This document shows, one piece after another, positions 4,177 through 6,116 of a DNA stretch of 6,116 nt. This stretch comes from CAXMWX01 sp051008185 (GTDB lineage: Bacteria; Pseudomonadota; Gammaproteobacteria; Eutrophobiales; Eutrophobiaceae), in contig JBPCXW010000082.1 of NCBI GenBank assembly GCA_051008185.1, forward strand, positions 1-6,116. Reading direction: 5' to 3'. The first letter of the stretch is position 1, and every line of letters starts with the position of its first letter. A program made the translations under genes and the position numbers. Below the pieces are notes generated by a model. That model was not told where the DNA came from. It did not search any database and saw nothing but the letters and a program-made list of their open reading frames with translations.

Positions 4177-6054
4177 ATGACATCAATCAACACAGTTCTA
4201 AACAACGGTTGGCAAACCCTGTCGCAGAATGGACGGCATTTCGCAGCAGCCCTGTTGCACGGATTTGCCCTGCTCTGTCTCTACCAGTGTCTGGAGTATG
4301 AGATCTGGCCCCACAACAATCCCATCGGCATCTACACGCTGACTACCTTGCTACTGACAGCACCGATCATCGCCCTGTTGATCCTGCCAAGCCGCGAGGC
4401 ATCGCGGCGGGTTGTGTTCTGGCTCGGGGTAACGGCACTGGTGCTGGCGTTGATGGGTGCATGGATGGGCAGCCAGTTGCGGCCTTACGATCCGCTCGGG
4501 CGCGAGAGGGGACTGACGATGATGTTCGCCGTCACCGTGCTGGTGTTCTGCTTCAAGGCCGTACTCTGCTTGCAGGTGGTGGGCGGCGAGGTGCGGCCGG
4601 TCTATGCCTCGCTGATCCGTCAGGCCTTGCACAATACCCTGGCCATATTGCTGGCGTGGATGTTCATGCTGATTGTCTGGCTCCTGCTACTACTCTGGGC
4701 ACTGCTGTTCAGGGCCATAGGGGTGGATTTTTTCTATTACATCTTCAGATCCAGCTGGTTTTATGTGCCGGTGATGGTGCTAGCGTTTGACAGTGCCCTT
4801 TCATTGACGAAGGACCACCAGCTAATTGACAAGTTCGGTCGCAATCTGGATGTGCTGATACGCTTCCTGCTACTGCTGGTCAGCTTCGTCTATGTACTGT
4901 TTCTCGGCAGCCTGATATACACCGGCCCGCAGGTACTGTGGGGCACCGTAGGCAGCGGCAGACTGATGCTCTGGCAGTTCATCATCCTGTTTTTAGTCAA
5001 TGTCGTGTATCGCGGCAGCGGCGCGATCTCCCTGCCTTGGCCGCGCTGGTTGCACAGGCTGGTTTCCGGTAGCGTGGCGTTGTTGCCCGTGGCCAGCCTG
5101 ATTACCGCCTGGGGTTTGTATCTGCGCATCAACCAATACGGCTGGACGGTGGACCGTTGCTGGGCGGTGCTAATCTGGGCACTGTTGGCGTTGCTGTCTT
5201 TCAGTTATCTGTTCGCCATCATCCGCTGGCGAGACAGTTGGGACGATGCGTTGAGCCGCGTCAAAATTAATCTGGGGTTGTTGATCATGGTACTGATGGT
5301 GGCCGTCAATAGTCCGTTGCTGGACTTTCGCAACATCAGTGCCGTCAGCCAGTTCCAGCGTATGGAGGCGGAGCCGGATATGCTGGATGATTACAATTTT
5401 TACCGCTATGTGCGCGAGAAGTTGGCGCGCCCCGGTTGGTTGCAGATACAACAGTTGCGAGAACGCGTTGCCATAGACGATCCGGAGCGTGCTGAATACA
5501 TAGACCGTCACTATCGGGAGCGTTATTTCCGTAACAAGCAGGCACTAATGGATGACTCGCAGTGGGAAAAGTATTGGCAAACGAGGCAGGCCAAAATGCT
5601 ACTTTGGCCCGCCGGTGTTGAAATGGATAAATCGTTGCGGGACGCGCTACAGAAGTACTTATGGTTCAACTACGGCAAGGACTTTTACCCCCCGGACACG
5701 GATAGCCACGATCTGGCCCTGATCGCTATGGACTCTGCTGAAGATGGTGTACGGAACTTTCTTTTGATTCATGTCAGGTACGATATAAGTGATCTGCCCG
5801 ACTCTCGCTTTATGGTGTTCCGCTATAATGAGGGCGAGTGGCTGGCACCGATACGCTTTGGGCCGGTACGCTCTGGTGGTGCTTCAACTACGCTGTCGCT
5901 TGAGGCGATGGCTGCCGGTGATGTGGAGTTGTTGCCGCTACCGCCACCGAAGTGGTACCAGCAGATTCGCATCGGCGATACCTTGTTGTCGCCCTGCGTC
6001 CGTGGCGATAGTAGCTGGGATTGTGCCCCGATACCAACCACCGACAGCCCTTAG
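4177..6054 (+). CDS. Polytopic inner-membrane protein, DUF4153-like
   Basis: Multi-pass membrane protein of unknown function, 625 residues, assigned to the DUF4153 type by its general pattern: a long hydrophobic N-terminal half, the NQYGWTVDRCWA segment (319-330), and a final membrane segment followed by NSPLLDFRNISAVSQ (378-392). I count about 11 hydrophobic segments: 21-37, 50-70, 79-98, 114-136, 150-178, 194-210, 226-249, 263-278, 295-316, 328-349 and 364-378. There is no cleavable signal peptide. Residues 380-625 form a hydrophilic domain with a charged, probably helical stretch (410-475, rich in R, E, Q, Y), then an acidic part with DSAEDGVRNFLLIHVRYD (519-536), and ending in a Pro-rich tail. 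Which side of the membrane this domain faces cannot be told. No catalytic motif is recognised. The start at 4177 has AGAGGA 7 nt upstream. No functional link with the preceding ATPase is apparent. Confidence 0.8.
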   Translation: MTSINTVLNNGWQTLSQNGRHFAAALLHGFALLCLYQCLEYEIWPHNNPIGIYTLTTLLLTAPIIALLILPSREASRRVVFWLGVTALVLALMGAWMGSQLRPYDPLGRERGLTMMFAVTVLVFCFKAVLCLQVVGGEVRPVYASLIRQALHNTLAILLAWMFMLIVWLLLLLWALLFRAIGVDFFYYIFRSSWFYVPVMVLAFDSALSLTKDHQLIDKFGRNLDVLIRFLLLLVSFVYVLFLGSLIYTGPQVLWGTVGSGRLMLWQFIILFLVNVVYRGSGAISLPWPRWLHRLVSGSVALLPVASLITAWGLYLRINQYGWTVDRCWAVLIWALLALLSFSYLFAIIRWRDSWDDALSRVKINLGLLIMVLMVAVNSPLLDFRNISAVSQFQRMEAEPDMLDDYNFYRYVREKLARPGWLQIQQLRERVAIDDPERAEYIDRHYRERYFRNKQALMDDSQWEKYWQTRQAKMLLWPAGVEMDKSLRDALQKYLWFNYGKDFYPPDTDSHDLALIAMDSAEDGVRNFLLIHVRYDISDLPDSRFMVFRYNEGEWLAPIRFGPVRSGGASTTLSLEAMAAGDVELLPLPPPKWYQQIRIGDTLLSPCVRGDSSWDCAPIPTTDSP

Positions 6055-6060
6055 GTCGAT

Positions 6061-6112
6061 CCCCCCACCAAAGCAGGCTTCGCCTCCTTTGGCTCCCCCT
6101 CAAGGGGGGAGC
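6061..6112. repeat. Tandem GC-rich hairpins, REP-like palindromic repeat or terminator
   Basis: Two hairpins lie side by side starting 7 bp after the stop codon of the membrane-protein gene. The first (6068-6092) pairs CCAAAG with CTTTGG and AGGC with GCCT, with one C/C mismatch and a TTC loop. The second (6092-6112) pairs GCTCCCCC with GGGGGAGC around a TCAAG loop. A run of six C (6061-6066) could instead pair with the run of six G (6104-6109), enclosing the first hairpin. No T-tract follows, so it is more like a dispersed palindromic element than a classical terminator. It may continue past the window edge. Confidence 0.65.
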
Positions 6113-6116
6113 AATA

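Noticed and set aside
4351..4790. Overlapping open frames on both strands inside the membrane-protein gene
   Set aside because: They are shadows of a 625-codon frame with clear membrane-segment periodicity and a good ribosome binding site.
5823..6103. Minus-strand open frames running out of the terminal hairpin repeat
   Set aside because: Low-complexity basic composition, antisense to the membrane-protein gene, and starting in a palindromic repeat.

Overview
The window looks like a stretch of a gammaproteobacterial chromosome. Three linked genes support this: radC, rpmB and rpmG lie in that order on the minus strand, as in Escherichia coli, and the L28 and L33 proteins are close to the E. 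coli ones (L33 is the zinc-free, cysteine-less form). The species cannot be named from the sequence alone.

Layout from left to right. (1) 1-1385, minus: a DNA methyltransferase gene of the type III Mod kind (beta class, DPPY before FAGSG), cut by the left edge and visibly AT-richer than its neighbours. It begins just after rpmG, where mutM sits in E. coli, and no terminator is visible between them, so it may be read from the ribosomal-protein promoter. (2) 1452-1860, minus: rpmG and rpmB, 4 bp apart, with a good sigma70-type promoter (TTGGCG, 17 bp, TAAAAT) whose spacer holds a 14-bp perfect palindrome. (3) 1947-2621, minus: radC, with a perfect AAGGAGG ribosome binding site and its own promoter. 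(4) 2622-2935: a gene-free 314-bp divergent region with the radC promoter, an ownerless terminator-like hairpin, a possible insertion-sequence scar, and a promoter/operator for the next gene. (5) 2936-4096, plus: an AAA+ ATPase with a C-terminal DUF4143 region (winged-helix-like segment plus PD-(D/E)XK-like motif). Its promoter carries a 24-bp near-palindrome and predicts an mRNA with almost no leader. (6) 4177-6054, plus: a polytopic membrane protein resembling DUF4153 proteins, with about 11 membrane segments and a C-terminal soluble domain of about 245 residues. (7) 6061-6112: two adjacent GC-rich hairpins, probably a dispersed palindromic repeat that may also end transcription.

The genes do not form one pathway. 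A conserved housekeeping core (radC-rpmB-rpmG) is flanked by accessory genes on both sides: a restriction-modification methyltransferase downstream and an orphan ATPase with a compact, apparently self-contained control region upstream. The most interesting signals are the palindromic, near-leaderless ATPase promoter and the joining of a likely acquired methyltransferase to a ribosomal-protein operon. No clearly new multi-gene system can be demonstrated from this window.
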